NCBI GenBank assembly: GCA_034090045.1
Contig: JAXDTI010000001.1
Span: forward strand, 124,001 to 188,000
Length of the DNA stretch: 64,000 nt
Direction: 5' to 3'
From: JAXDTI01 sp034090045
Lineage (GTDB): Bacteria; Actinomycetota; Actinomycetes; Actinomycetales; Actinomycetaceae
Every line of letters starts with the position of its first letter. The stretch's first letter is position 1. The notes under the pieces were generated by a model. It did not search any database. It worked only from the letters and a program-made list of their open reading frames with translations, and was not told where the DNA came from. This document shows, piece by piece, positions 29,171 to 38,336 of the stretch. The position numbers and the translations under genes were made by a program.

Positions 29171-30661
29171 ATGGGTACCATCACCGCATTAGTTCCCGCC
29201 GCTACCGCTGCCGGAGGAATAGTCGATAACGTCGCTTACCTGGCATACCTGGTAGCCGGGTTACTGTTTATCCTGGCGCTCGCGGGACTGTCGAAACAAG
29301 AAACCGCGCTATCAGGGAACCGTCGCGGCATCACCGGCATGGCGATAGCCCTGGTCGCAATCATCGTGATTTCCCTGATCCAAGCCGGGCAAGACGACAC
29401 CGGAATCGGAGGTATCCCGGTCACCTTGGCGCTGATTATTGTCGCAATGCTGATAGGTGCCGTCATCGGCATCTGGAAAGCCCGCACCGTCGAAATGACC
29501 GGAATGCCGGAACTTATCGCGATGCTGCACTCATTCGTGGGTCTGGCGGCAGTGCTGATCGGCTTCAACACTTTCATCGAGATTCTCGGCGAAAAAGGTG
29601 AAGAGTACCGCAAAGCCGGGGAAATCGGTTTCCACGGTGGCGAAATTTTCGTCGGCATCTTCATCGGTGCCGTGACCTTTACCGGCTCGATCATTGCCTA
29701 CCTGAAACTCTCGGCAAAAATCAAGGGCGCGCCACTGATGCTGCCCGGACGTAACTGGCTGAACCTGGCGGCAATCGTGGCGTTCTTCGGTCTGATGGTT
29801 TGGTTCATCCTGGCTGACGGGCAACCCATACAGCAGTGGATCGCAATCATTTTGATGACCGTGATAGCGCTGGCCCTGGGTCTGCACCTGGTAGCGGCGA
29901 TTGGCGGTGGCGATATGCCGGTCGTCGTCTCCATGTTGAACTCCTATTCCGGGTGGGCAGCGGCAGCAGCCGGCTTCATGTTGAACTCGCCGCTGCTGAT
30001 AATCACCGGCGCGCTGGTCGGTTCCTCCGGTGCCTACCTGTCCTACATCATGTGTCGGGCAATGAACCGTTCTTTCATGTCGGTGATTCTCGGCGGTTTC
30101 GGTTCCGATGGAGCAGTCACCGGGGAAGCGAAAGACTACGGCGACTACCACGAGGTTGATGCTGCGGGTGCCGCCGAGATGCTGAAAGGCGCAAAACGGG
30201 TCATGATCACCCCCGGCTACGGCATGGCGGTGGCGCAAGCGCAAGGCGCGGTCGCGGCAATGACCTCGAAGCTGCGGGAAGAGGGCGTAGAAGTGACTTT
30301 CGGTATTCACCCGGTTGCGGGTCGGCTGCCCGGCCACATGAACGTGCTGCTCGCCGAAGCGAAAGTGCCTTACGACATCGTGTTAGAGATGGACGAGGTG
30401 AATGACGATTTCGGCGACATCGACGTGGTGCTGGTGATCGGCGCTAACGACACGGTGAACCCGGCAGCCGAAGAGCCCGGCTCCCCGATCGCCGGAATGC
30501 CGGTGCTCAAAGTTTGGGAAGCCGGTTCAGTAATAGTGTTCAAACGCTCAATGAACACCGGTTACGCCGGAGTGCAGAACCCGTTGTTCTTTAACGACAA
30601 CTCGTTCATGCTTTTCGGTGACGCGAAAGCCTCGGTGGAGGCAATCTCCGCGAACCTTTAA
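29171..30661 (+). CDS. pntB: NAD(P) transhydrogenase, beta subunit
   Basis: The 496-residue partner of PntA, with about nine membrane segments that form the proton path. A C-terminal NADP(H)-binding domain is visible in ITPGYGMAVAQAQ, GIHPVAGRLPGHMNVLLAEA, VIGANDTVNPAA and KRSMNTGYAGVQNPLF. I chose the ATG at 29171 over an upstream ATG at 29144. It has GGAGG 6 nt before it and starts right after the pntA stop, which suggests translational coupling. A hairpin terminator follows. Confidence 0.96.
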   Translation: MGTITALVPAATAAGGIVDNVAYLAYLVAGLLFILALAGLSKQETALSGNRRGITGMAIALVAIIVISLIQAGQDDTGIGGIPVTLALIIVAMLIGAVIGIWKARTVEMTGMPELIAMLHSFVGLAAVLIGFNTFIEILGEKGEEYRKAGEIGFHGGEIFVGIFIGAVTFTGSIIAYLKLSAKIKGAPLMLPGRNWLNLAAIVAFFGLMVWFILADGQPIQQWIAIILMTVIALALGLHLVAAIGGGDMPVVVSMLNSYSGWAAAAAGFMLNSPLLIITGALVGSSGAYLSYIMCRAMNRSFMSVILGGFGSDGAVTGEAKDYGDYHEVDAAGAAEMLKGAKRVMITPGYGMAVAQAQGAVAAMTSKLREEGVEVTFGIHPVAGRLPGHMNVLLAEAKVPYDIVLEMDEVNDDFGDIDVVLVIGANDTVNPAAEEPGSPIAGMPVLKVWEAGSVIVFKRSMNTGYAGVQNPLFFNDNSFMLFGDAKASVEAISANL

Positions 30662-30683
30662 ACGAACACACATATACAGGGTG

Positions 30684-30712
30684 TCCCCCGGCAGGTTTCT
30701 CCCTCCGGGGGA
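30684..30712 (+). terminator. Terminator of pntAB
   Basis: TCCCCCGG and CCGGGGGA form an 8-bp stem with a 13-nt loop 22 bp past the pntB stop. It is followed by TAACCTTTATACCTTTACT, which is T-rich but interrupted. Confidence 0.7.
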
Positions 30713-30796
30713 TAACCTTTATACCTTTACTATTGTGCCCTCGATGCCGAGCCGGGAGGCGATAGGATAAAAACAGACCGAACATAGGGGGCAGAT

Positions 30797-31600
30797 ATGC
30801 TAGCGCACTACGTGGCGGGAAACCCGAAAAACCAGTTAGTTGTGCTGGTGCACGGGGTTTGTGACTCGGCGAGCGTCTGGATAGACCTGATACGCCAGCT
30901 CAGCGGCAACTATTTCGTGGTTGCTGTTGATTCACTCGGGCACGGCGCATCCCCCGCGTTCACCGACACGGATTTGACCGACCCGGCGGCAGCATCGGCA
31001 CGGGAACTCACCGAAACCCTGGAATATCTGCAGGCTTCCCGTAACGACCGGGCAATAATCGTGGCACACTCCATGGGTGCAGCCATCTCCACCCTGGTCG
31101 CCAACGACCGAGCCGACCTGGTTAAAGCACTGTTCCTGGAAGACCCGGCGTGGCTGAACGAAACCCAGAAAGCCGGTTACCGGGAACGCGCCGCCGGTGA
31201 AGTTGATAAAGCCGAACATATTTGGCGCACCGACCCGGTTCGCACCCTCGCCGATAACACCTCCCTGAGACCTTTTTGGCCGGTTTCCTCCCAATACGGC
31301 TGGTCAGTCGGGAAAGCCCTGGTAGATACCGCTTTATTGGCTACCGGGATAGTGTCTTTCCTGCCCGACTGGGAACAGTTAGCCGCAAAACTACCCATCC
31401 CCACCTGGGTGATCACCTCCGACACAGACGTGGTGCTGATAGGGGAATCCGGTGCCGCCAAGATCGCGGAACTCGGGAACCCGAATCTCAGCTGCCACAT
31501 TATCCCCGGCACCGACCACGGGGTGCGGCTGGGCAACACCGAGGCCTATAACGCGCTACTGAAACAGTTCCTGACCGAACAGTCACCGGCACGAGACTAG
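30797..31600 (+). CDS. Alpha/beta hydrolase
   Basis: A 267-residue alpha/beta-fold hydrolase of the broad epoxide hydrolase/esterase-like group. The HG of the oxyanion region is at residues 19-20, the nucleophile elbow AHSMGA places Ser92, and the likely acid and base are the Asp in SDTD and the His in GTDHGVR. There is no signal peptide, so it is cytoplasmic. The substrate cannot be assigned. The ribosome site GGGGGC lies about 5 nt before the ATG. A second hydrolase starts 10 bp after its stop, probably in the same transcript. Confidence 0.82.
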   Translation: MLAHYVAGNPKNQLVVLVHGVCDSASVWIDLIRQLSGNYFVVAVDSLGHGASPAFTDTDLTDPAAASARELTETLEYLQASRNDRAIIVAHSMGAAISTLVANDRADLVKALFLEDPAWLNETQKAGYRERAAGEVDKAEHIWRTDPVRTLADNTSLRPFWPVSSQYGWSVGKALVDTALLATGIVSFLPDWEQLAAKLPIPTWVITSDTDVVLIGESGAAKIAELGNPNLSCHIIPGTDHGVRLGNTEAYNALLKQFLTEQSPARD

Positions 31601-31610
31601 GCGAACGGAA

Positions 31611-32552
31611 ATGGAACCGTATCTGCGCCCGGAGCTGCTGTCGGTTATCGCGCAAACCCCGCCGCAAACCCCCTGGGATTTACCGGCACTGCGCGGCGCA
31701 GGCGATGAACTATTCGGGGGTTTACGCCCCGCCCTGGGAGACACAAAACTCCAGGTCACTACGATAGCGGATGCGGCAGGCGGGTCGATAGAGCTGCGTT
31801 GCTTGAGCCCGAAAAACGGCATAGTCCAGGCAGTTATGGTGGCAATCCACGGTGGCGGGTACGTGGCCGGCAGAGCCGAATTCGATGATGCCCGTAACGC
31901 CGAACTCGCCACGGCGCTGCAAACAAGGATATATTCTCCCGAGTATCGTCTCGCCCCCGAGCATCCGTTCCCTGCCGGGATAGCCGACTGTCTAGCGGCG
32001 ATAACCTATGCTGCCGAACAAGCCGGAGACGCGGGCGCGCCGCTCTATGTTTTCGGTGATTCTGCCGGGGCGGGGCTGGCCTATTTAGCGACCCTGAAAT
32101 ACTGTGCCACCGCCCTCCCCGTTGAGCCGGGAAACCGAGAACACCCGAAACCGGTGGCGGGCCTGATCCTTTTCGAACCGTGCCTGGATCCGCGCAGCGA
32201 AACTGACTCTATGCGTACCCACGGTGACGGGCCGGTGTGGACAAGACGAGCCAATCAAGTCGCCTGGCAGCTCGCCACCCCCGACCCGAAAATACGCGGC
32301 GACGTGATCACCGCCCTCAACCCGGCAGCTATCCCCGACAGTTTTCCGCGCACCCTGGTGGTGGCGAACCCCGCCGACCCGCTACGTGACGAGGGCGTGA
32401 ACCTGGCGAGAAACCTGATTGACGGGGGTGTGGAAACCGAACTGCATATTTATCCGGGAACGTTTCACGGTGCCCTGTCAATCCCGCACACTCCGGTTTG
32501 GGGCGAAATCAAGGAGCTGCTGCGGCGCTTCTGTACCCAAAAAACCGCGTAG
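31611..32552 (+). CDS. Alpha/beta hydrolase, hormone-sensitive lipase type
   Basis: A 313-residue esterase/lipase of the HSL (family IV) type. HGGGY (residues 80-84) forms the oxyanion hole, and GDSAGA gives the nucleophile Ser151. An Asp in NPADPLRDEG and a His in TFHGA complete the expected triad. No export signal is present. It follows another alpha/beta hydrolase by 10 bp, so the pair may act on related ester or amide substrates, but the substrate is unknown. Confidence 0.87.
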   Translation: MEPYLRPELLSVIAQTPPQTPWDLPALRGAGDELFGGLRPALGDTKLQVTTIADAAGGSIELRCLSPKNGIVQAVMVAIHGGGYVAGRAEFDDARNAELATALQTRIYSPEYRLAPEHPFPAGIADCLAAITYAAEQAGDAGAPLYVFGDSAGAGLAYLATLKYCATALPVEPGNREHPKPVAGLILFEPCLDPRSETDSMRTHGDGPVWTRRANQVAWQLATPDPKIRGDVITALNPAAIPDSFPRTLVVANPADPLRDEGVNLARNLIDGGVETELHIYPGTFHGALSIPHTPVWGEIKELLRRFCTQKTA

Positions 32553-32625
32553 CCTCGACGCCCGAATATGACGCATTTCACGTTGTGTTTCAGGTAACAA
32601 AAGCGAAAACGGTTTTTCAAAACTG

Positions 32626-32631
32626 TAGAAT
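32626..32631 (+). promoter_or_regulatory. Possible -10 box of the sialic-acid transport operon
   Basis: TAGAAT lies about 64 nt before the ATG of the binding-protein gene, which has its own ribosome site GGAGAGGA. No good -35 sits 16-18 nt upstream, so an activator may be needed. It is the best promoter candidate in the 142-bp gap before the operon. Confidence 0.35.
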
Positions 32632-32694
32632 CGTTTTGTCTGGTTTCTTTAACCGGAGTCTATGTTTGTCACTCGACGGAGAGGATAATTAAGT

Positions 32695-34272
32695 ATGCGT
32701 TCCATTAAATCTGTGGTTAAAGCCACCGCGGTGCTTGCCGCCGCTGCCCTGGCTTTGACTGCCTGTGGGGGGGGGACTGAAGCGAATAAGGAGGCAGCTG
32801 GTGACGCCACCGGCGAGCTCAATGTTTTCGCGGCATATGACACCACCAACTGGCACCCGTCCAATACCTCCTCGGCATTGGCTGTCGGCGCCAACCTGCA
32901 GGTAGTTGAAGGTCTATACGAGTTCGATTACTCTACTTTCAAGGCTCATAAAGCTCTCGCCGCCGATGACCCGAAAGAGGTTGGCGACCTGACCTACGAG
33001 GTGGCTCTGCGTGATGGTGCAAAGTTCTCGACCGGTGACCCGGTCACTTCCGAGGACGTTGTGGCATCCTACAAGCGCATCGTTGACGGCGAAAAAGATT
33101 CCCAAGGCACCGATGTGACCAGCCCGTATGCTGCGTTCATCACGTTCATTGATTCCATCGAAGCCAAAGACGATTCGACTGTGACAATCAAACTGAACCA
33201 GCCGCAAGACTACTTGAAAGAGCGCCTCGCCAACGTCAAGGTTATTCCGGCCAGCGCAACTTTCGATGAGATGACCTCCAAGCCGGTCGGTTCAGGTCCT
33301 TACAAGTACGATGAGATTACCGACACCACCGTCGATATGTCCGTAAACGAACACTACAACGGAGACAATCCGGCTACCGTAGCGAAAATCCACTACGACT
33401 GCGACCGTGACTCGACCGTGCGTCTCACCGCCGCCCTGGGTGGCAGCACCGACATTGTCGAAAACGTTGACCCCTCCGGTATTAAACAGCTCGAAGGTGC
33501 CGGGTGGAAAGTTGATGAGGTCACCGCCTACGGTATCGCGATGATCACTTTCAACACCACGAAAGCTCCTTTCGACAAGAAAGAAACCCGTCAGGGCGTC
33601 ATAACCGCTATCGACACCCAAACCCTGATTGACACCGCACTGGCCGGTGCAGGTCAGGAGCCGAAGTCGTTCCTGCCGGAATCAAACGACATGTATAAGG
33701 AAGCTGCAACCCAGTTCACTTTCGATGTTGATAAAGCGAAAGAACTCCTGAAGAAGGGTGGCGCTGAGGGTGCAACCGTGAACGTGTTGGCCACCACCGA
33801 CACGTGGATTGCCGCTATGGGGCCGCAAATACAGCAGAACCTGGAAGCAGCTGGACTCAAAGTGAACCTGAAGACCCTGGCTTCCGCAGACGTGTGGAAC
33901 AACAACGTGGCTCAGGGTGATTTCGATATCGTTATCGCCCCCGGTGACGCTTCAGTGTTCGGTGCTGACCCCGGTGTTCTCACCGCCGGTTGGTTCTTCT
34001 CCCCACTGTGGATGGATCAGCGTTACCGCTTGAGCGAATCCGATCCGGAAACCACTAAAGCCCTGGTTGCCGCCATGGACGAGGCCGGTAAAGCCACCGG
34101 TGATGACGCTAAAGCCAAGTGGGGCGAGGTGCAGGACATGATCGCGGATCAGGCTGCGCTCTACCCGCTGGTGTTCCACACCCTATACACCGCCTACAAT
34201 CCCGAGAAAGTTGAGAACCTCACCTCCATTGGTGTGACAGGTTTGCAGCTCATCGGGACAAAGGTTAAATAA
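32695..34272 (+). CDS. ABC transporter substrate-binding lipoprotein (family 5, likely sialic acid)
   Basis: A 525-residue oligopeptide-type (family 5) binding lipoprotein. The signal peptide ends in the lipobox LTAC with lipidated Cys24. The body shows the usual N-terminal LNVFAAYDTTNWHP start and the YEVALRDGAKFSTGDPVTSEDVVASYKR region of the family, split here only by reading. It captures substrate outside the membrane and feeds the permeases encoded next. Family 5 proteins often bind peptides, but the operon continues with nanA-, nanK- and nanE-like genes. That layout matches the SatABCD system of Haemophilus ducreyi and the SiaEFGI system of Corynebacterium glutamicum, so sialic acid is the likely ligand. 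The assignment rests on context. Confidence 0.88.
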   Translation: MRSIKSVVKATAVLAAAALALTACGGGTEANKEAAGDATGELNVFAAYDTTNWHPSNTSSALAVGANLQVVEGLYEFDYSTFKAHKALAADDPKEVGDLTYEVALRDGAKFSTGDPVTSEDVVASYKRIVDGEKDSQGTDVTSPYAAFITFIDSIEAKDDSTVTIKLNQPQDYLKERLANVKVIPASATFDEMTSKPVGSGPYKYDEITDTTVDMSVNEHYNGDNPATVAKIHYDCDRDSTVRLTAALGGSTDIVENVDPSGIKQLEGAGWKVDEVTAYGIAMITFNTTKAPFDKKETRQGVITAIDTQTLIDTALAGAGQEPKSFLPESNDMYKEAATQFTFDVDKAKELLKKGGAEGATVNVLATTDTWIAAMGPQIQQNLEAAGLKVNLKTLASADVWNNNVAQGDFDIVIAPGDASVFGADPGVLTAGWFFSPLWMDQRYRLSESDPETTKALVAAMDEAGKATGDDAKAKWGEVQDMIADQAALYPLVFHTLYTAYNPEKVENLTSIGVTGLQLIGTKVK

Positions 34273-34337
34273 CAAAAGAGAGCATTGCTGCTAGTCAAAG
34301 GTGATTAGCACGATGAATAGCAGCAACTCCTCCTCCC

Positions 34338-34371
34338 GGGCGGGGCGGAAGCTCCGGCTTCCGCCCCGCCC
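34338..34371 (+). terminator. Intercistronic GC-rich stem-loop after the binding-protein gene
   Basis: A perfect 15-bp stem (GGGCGGGGCGGAAGC with its complement) and a TCCG loop are followed by CTTTCCTTTC. It lies between the binding-protein and permease genes. It probably works as a partial terminator or 3'-end stabiliser so that more binding protein than membrane protein is made. A second, looser pairing (TTGCTGCTA with TAGCAGCAA) lies just upstream. Confidence 0.75.
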
Positions 34372-34405
34372 TTTCCTTTCATTCCCTCTTATTTAAGGAA
34401 CAGCA

Positions 34406-35401
34406 GTGAATAACCTATTGCGCCTGATTGGCAGACGCCTGATCGCATTGCCGATAATGGCTATCGGCGTTACTCTTCTAGTTTTCTTCCTCATGGAGCT
34501 ATCTCCACTCGATCCGGCCTGGATGGCGCTCGGCGATAACGCCTCCGACCCTGGACAGGTTAAAGCATTCAACGTTGCACACGGATATGTGGTTGACGAC
34601 GGCAGCGAAACCGGCAAACCGATTCCGGTGCTCATCAGGTACTGGAACTATTTAGTGGGACTGTGTCAGGGTGACTTCGGTATCTACGGTGTCGGCACCT
34701 CCCACCACGTAACCGACCTGATCGCCCCGGCACTGCCCGTAACCCTGCAGCTGACGTTCTTCGGTCTGGCCATCGCGGTGCTGATTTCTTTCCCGCTGGG
34801 TGTCCTGGCCGCCATCTACCGTGACAAGTGGGGCGACCAACTGATCCGGGTGCTCTCGGTGGTGGCTATCGGCACCCCATCGTTCTGGCTCGCAGCGATG
34901 CTGGTGTTGCTGTTCCTGTTCACGTTCTCAGGCACCCTCCCGGTATCCGGTCCGCTACCAAAAATGACCGTAGACTTCGGCGGCTGGGCGGCACGAATGT
35001 TCCTGCCCGCCCTGGCGTTAGCCACCCCGGTTATCGGTCAGATGACCCGCGTGGTGCGCACCTCGGTGGTTGAGGAACTCGACCGGGACTATGTGCGTAC
35101 CGCCCTGGGCGCGGGAATACCGAAACCGGTTGTTATCGGTCGTAACGTGTTGCGCAACGCACTCATCACCCCCGTCACCGTGCTCGGTTTGCGGGTCGGC
35201 TACCTGATGGGTGGTGCCGTGGTTATCGAGATTATTTTCGGTATTCAAGGCATGGGTAAAGTCCTGGTGAATGGCGTGAAAGGCAGCCAAGTTGAAGTGG
35301 TTCAAGCCGCAGCTTTGGTGGTGGCTTTGGCATTCATCGTAGTGAACATAATCGTCGATATGTTGTACCTGTTAATCAACCCGCGGATTAGGTCGGTGTA
35401 A
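34406..35401 (+). CDS. ABC transporter permease (DppB-type)
   Basis: A 331-residue inner-membrane permease with about six membrane segments. The EAA coupling loop is visible around ELDRDYVRTALGAG, where the ATPase docks. The N-terminal GRRLIALPIMAIGVTLLVFF is typical of DppB/OppB permeases. The GTG start has AAGGAA 5 nt upstream. It forms a channel with the permease half of the next gene, which begins 2 bp later. The likely substrate is sialic acid, from operon context. Confidence 0.92.
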   Translation: MNNLLRLIGRRLIALPIMAIGVTLLVFFLMELSPLDPAWMALGDNASDPGQVKAFNVAHGYVVDDGSETGKPIPVLIRYWNYLVGLCQGDFGIYGVGTSHHVTDLIAPALPVTLQLTFFGLAIAVLISFPLGVLAAIYRDKWGDQLIRVLSVVAIGTPSFWLAAMLVLLFLFTFSGTLPVSGPLPKMTVDFGGWAARMFLPALALATPVIGQMTRVVRTSVVEELDRDYVRTALGAGIPKPVVIGRNVLRNALITPVTVLGLRVGYLMGGAVVIEIIFGIQGMGKVLVNGVKGSQVEVVQAAALVVALAFIVVNIIVDMLYLLINPRIRSV

Positions 35402-35403
35402 TT

Positions 35404-37470
35404 ATGACCAGTAAAGCAAACCAGATGGTGGCCGCTGTCGAATCCGGCAAAAAGGTTCGATTCAATCGTTGGAAAAGCATGAAAATCAGCACCCGGATAG
35501 CTATCTGTGTGCTGGCTCTGGTGGTGTTGATTTCGATTCTGGCACCGCTGATCGCCCCCTATAGTGCCGGGTTCGTGGACACGACAGCTATGCGTGACGC
35601 CCCGAGCGCCAAACATTTCTTCGGTACCGACCATGCGGGTCGAGACGTGTTTTCGCGCCTGCTGCTGGGCGGGCGTTACTCGCTGGCTATCGGACTGTTA
35701 GCCACCTTAATCGCGCTGTTCTTTGGCGCGATCATCGGCTCTGTGGCAGCTGTAGTGCGCAAATGGGTATCAGAAATCATTATGCGCATCATGGACATAA
35801 TCATGGCGGTACCCGGCATCGCCATGGCGGCGGTGATGGTGCTGGTGTTCAGCGGCATCTTCAAAGAAGGCAACAAGATCGGGCTGGTGTTCGTAATAAT
35901 CGTGGCGTTAGCGTTCGTCTACACCCCACAGCTGACCCGTATCGTACGCGCCAACGTGATGTCCGCATACGGCGAAGACTATGTGCGTGCAGTAATCGTC
36001 TCCGGTGCCCGCGCCCCCTGGATTCTGGTGAAACACGTGGTGCGTAACACCGCCGCCCCGGTTTTAGTATTCGCCACCGTGCTGGTCGCGGACGCTATCA
36101 TTTTGGAGGCTTCACTGACATTCATCGGTACCGGCCTGAAATCCGAGATGGTTTCAACCTGGGGTAACGTGCTGTCGGATGCGTCCTCTAACGGTTCGAT
36201 TATTTACGGTGCCTGGTGGACAGCGCTGTTCCCCGGTCTGATGATTATGATTACGGTGCTGTGCCTGAATATCCTCTCCGAAGGCATCACCGACGCGATG
36301 GTTGCCGCCCCGGCGTCAGCCCCGGTGAAAGTGGAACAAAACACCGCCGACCGGGAAGCCGATGCGCTGCTACTCGATCCGCGCCGCGCCTACGCCGAAC
36401 AGGCTGAAGCCCTGCAAACGACACTCGACAAGCTGCGTAGCGTCGAAGCCGCCCGCAACGACCGCATGATAGATGACACTACCGGCGAGCCGCTGCTGGA
36501 GGTGCGTGACCTGTGCATCAAGTTCCCTCGGCACGGGGACGTGAACGTGGTAGACCACGTGTCGTTCTCGGTGCGGCCCGGCGAGACGATGGGGCTGGTT
36601 GGCGAATCCGGGTGCGGTAAATCGATTACGGCACTCACGATTATGGGTCTCATCGACCCGAAAGCCGAAATCACCGGTGAAGTTTTATATCAAGGTCGTG
36701 ACCTGTTGACAATGCCGGCGAAAGAACGACAGGGGCTGCTCGGACACGAGATGGCGATGATCTATCAGGATGCGCTCAGCTCCTTGAACCCGGCAATGCT
36801 GATTAAATCCCAGATGAAACAGCTCACGAAACGCGGCGGCACCCGCAGCGCCGAAGAACTGCTCGAACTCGTCGGTTTAGATCCGAAACGCACGCTCGGT
36901 TCCTATCCGCACGAACTCTCGGGAGGTCAACGACAACGCGTACTCATCGCCATGGCGCTCACCCGCGACCCGCAGCTGGTTATCGCAGATGAGCCGACCA
37001 CCGCCCTGGACGTGACCGTACAGAAACAGGTTATTGCGCTGCTCAACGAGCTGCGTGACAAACTCGGTTTCGCGATGGTGTTCGTCTCTCACGACCTCGC
37101 TCTGGTTGCTGAAGTGGCACACAAAATCACGGTCATGTACGCCGGTCAGGTTGTGGAACAAGCCCCCACCTCGGAACTACTGGAACACCCGACCCACGAA
37201 TACACGCGCGGCCTGCTCGGGGCGGTTCTGTCTATCGAATCCGGTTCCGGACGGCTGCACCAGGTACCCGGCACGGTACCCTCCCCGAAAGATTTCCCTG
37301 TCGGGGATCGTTTCGCGCCGCGCTCCTCTCACCCGGATTACGGTTCCGACATTCCCTTAGAGTTCGAGATTGTCGGCCCAGAGCACGTCTATGCGGCGCT
37401 ACCCGAGAAAGAAGGAGTGTATAAACGCGCACCCGAATACGTTCCCACAGATAAGGAGGGTGCGAAATGA
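35404..37470 (+). CDS. ABC transporter permease-ATPase fusion (DppC-DppD type)
   Basis: 688 residues join two usually separate subunits. Residues about 1-300 are a DppC-like permease with an EAA loop (AYGEDYVRAVIVSGA). A charged linker follows (about 300-360). The rest is an ATPase with Walker A GESGCGKS (400-407), signature LSGGQRQR (about 505-512), Walker B LVIADEP, and the C-terminal oligopeptide-transporter extension. As I recall, the same fusion occurs in the sialic-acid ABC systems of Haemophilus ducreyi (SatC) and Corynebacterium glutamicum (SiaG), which supports that role here. The next ATPase gene overlaps it by 4 bp. Confidence 0.93.
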   Translation: MTSKANQMVAAVESGKKVRFNRWKSMKISTRIAICVLALVVLISILAPLIAPYSAGFVDTTAMRDAPSAKHFFGTDHAGRDVFSRLLLGGRYSLAIGLLATLIALFFGAIIGSVAAVVRKWVSEIIMRIMDIIMAVPGIAMAAVMVLVFSGIFKEGNKIGLVFVIIVALAFVYTPQLTRIVRANVMSAYGEDYVRAVIVSGARAPWILVKHVVRNTAAPVLVFATVLVADAIILEASLTFIGTGLKSEMVSTWGNVLSDASSNGSIIYGAWWTALFPGLMIMITVLCLNILSEGITDAMVAAPASAPVKVEQNTADREADALLLDPRRAYAEQAEALQTTLDKLRSVEAARNDRMIDDTTGEPLLEVRDLCIKFPRHGDVNVVDHVSFSVRPGETMGLVGESGCGKSITALTIMGLIDPKAEITGEVLYQGRDLLTMPAKERQGLLGHEMAMIYQDALSSLNPAMLIKSQMKQLTKRGGTRSAEELLELVGLDPKRTLGSYPHELSGGQRQRVLIAMALTRDPQLVIADEPTTALDVTVQKQVIALLNELRDKLGFAMVFVSHDLALVAEVAHKITVMYAGQVVEQAPTSELLEHPTHEYTRGLLGAVLSIESGSGRLHQVPGTVPSPKDFPVGDRFAPRSSHPDYGSDIPLEFEIVGPEHVYAALPEKEGVYKRAPEYVPTDKEGAK

Positions 37471-38336
37471 GCGAACTGTTGGAAACACAAACAGTTGACC
37501 CGAACCTGCCCATCATCGAATTGCAGGGTGTAGAGGTCACGTTCAAGGCCCGAACCGGATCGATATTCAAACCTAACCACGTGCGTGCAGTGCGAGGCGT
37601 AGACATGAAAATCATGCCCGGTAAAGTGCTCGGTATCGTGGGCGAATCCGGTTGCGGTAAATCCACGACCGCGAACGTCATGTGCGGCCTGCAGGTAGCG
37701 ACCGCCGGGAAAGTCCTGTTCATGGGTAAAGACGTGACGAAACGGTCAGCAGCTGACCGGCGTCACATCGGTTCGGTGGTGTCGGTCGTGTTCCAAGACC
37801 CTGCTACCGCGTTGAACCCGCGCATGAGCGTACAAGACCAGTTAGCTGACCCGCTGCGGGTACACAGGATCGGTGACGAAGAATCCAGGGAAAAACGGGT
37901 CCGTGAACTGCTCAGCCTGGTCGGGTTGCCGCTCTCGGCACTCAACGCGCTGCCCGGGCAGCTCTCCGGCGGTCAACGGCAGCGCGTCGCTATCGCCCGC
38001 GCCCTCTCACTCAACCCGAAAGCGATTATCGCTGACGAACCAACATCGGCTTTGGACGTGTCGGTGCGCGCCCAAATCCTGAACCTGCTGTCGGATTTGA
38101 GACAGGAACTCGGATTGGCGATGGTGTTCATTTCCCACGACATCCAGACAGTTCGCTACATTTCAGATCGGATCGCGGTAATGAATGGGGGCATCGTTGT
38201 TGAGGAAGGCTCAACAGCCGAAATAATGGCGAACCCGAAAGACCCCTACACCCGTAAACTACTGGGCGCGGCACCGTCACTGTTGCACCCGAACCTGGGA
38301 AACACCGAAACCGAAATGGAGAGCAACAATGAGTGA
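37467..38336 (+). CDS. ABC transporter ATP-binding protein (DppF-type)
   Basis: The second ATPase (289 residues) of the transporter. Walker A is GESGCGKS (59-66), the signature is LSGGQRQR, and Walker B is AIIADEPTSALD. A Q-loop and a switch His are also present, so it looks active. It would pair with the ATPase half of the preceding fusion protein. Its start overlaps the previous stop (ATGA), and it overlaps the following aldolase gene by 8 bp. Transport and catabolism are therefore translationally linked. Confidence 0.93.
   Translation: MSELLETQTVDPNLPIIELQGVEVTFKARTGSIFKPNHVRAVRGVDMKIMPGKVLGIVGESGCGKSTTANVMCGLQVATAGKVLFMGKDVTKRSAADRRHIGSVVSVVFQDPATALNPRMSVQDQLADPLRVHRIGDEESREKRVRELLSLVGLPLSALNALPGQLSGGQRQRVAIARALSLNPKAIIADEPTSALDVSVRAQILNLLSDLRQELGLAMVFISHDIQTVRYISDRIAVMNGGIVVEEGSTAEIMANPKDPYTRKLLGAAPSLLHPNLGNTETEMESNNE

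Noticed and set aside
32914..33621. Minus-strand open frames within the binding-protein gene
   Set aside because: Antisense shadows with no start signals, lying within a clear lipoprotein gene.
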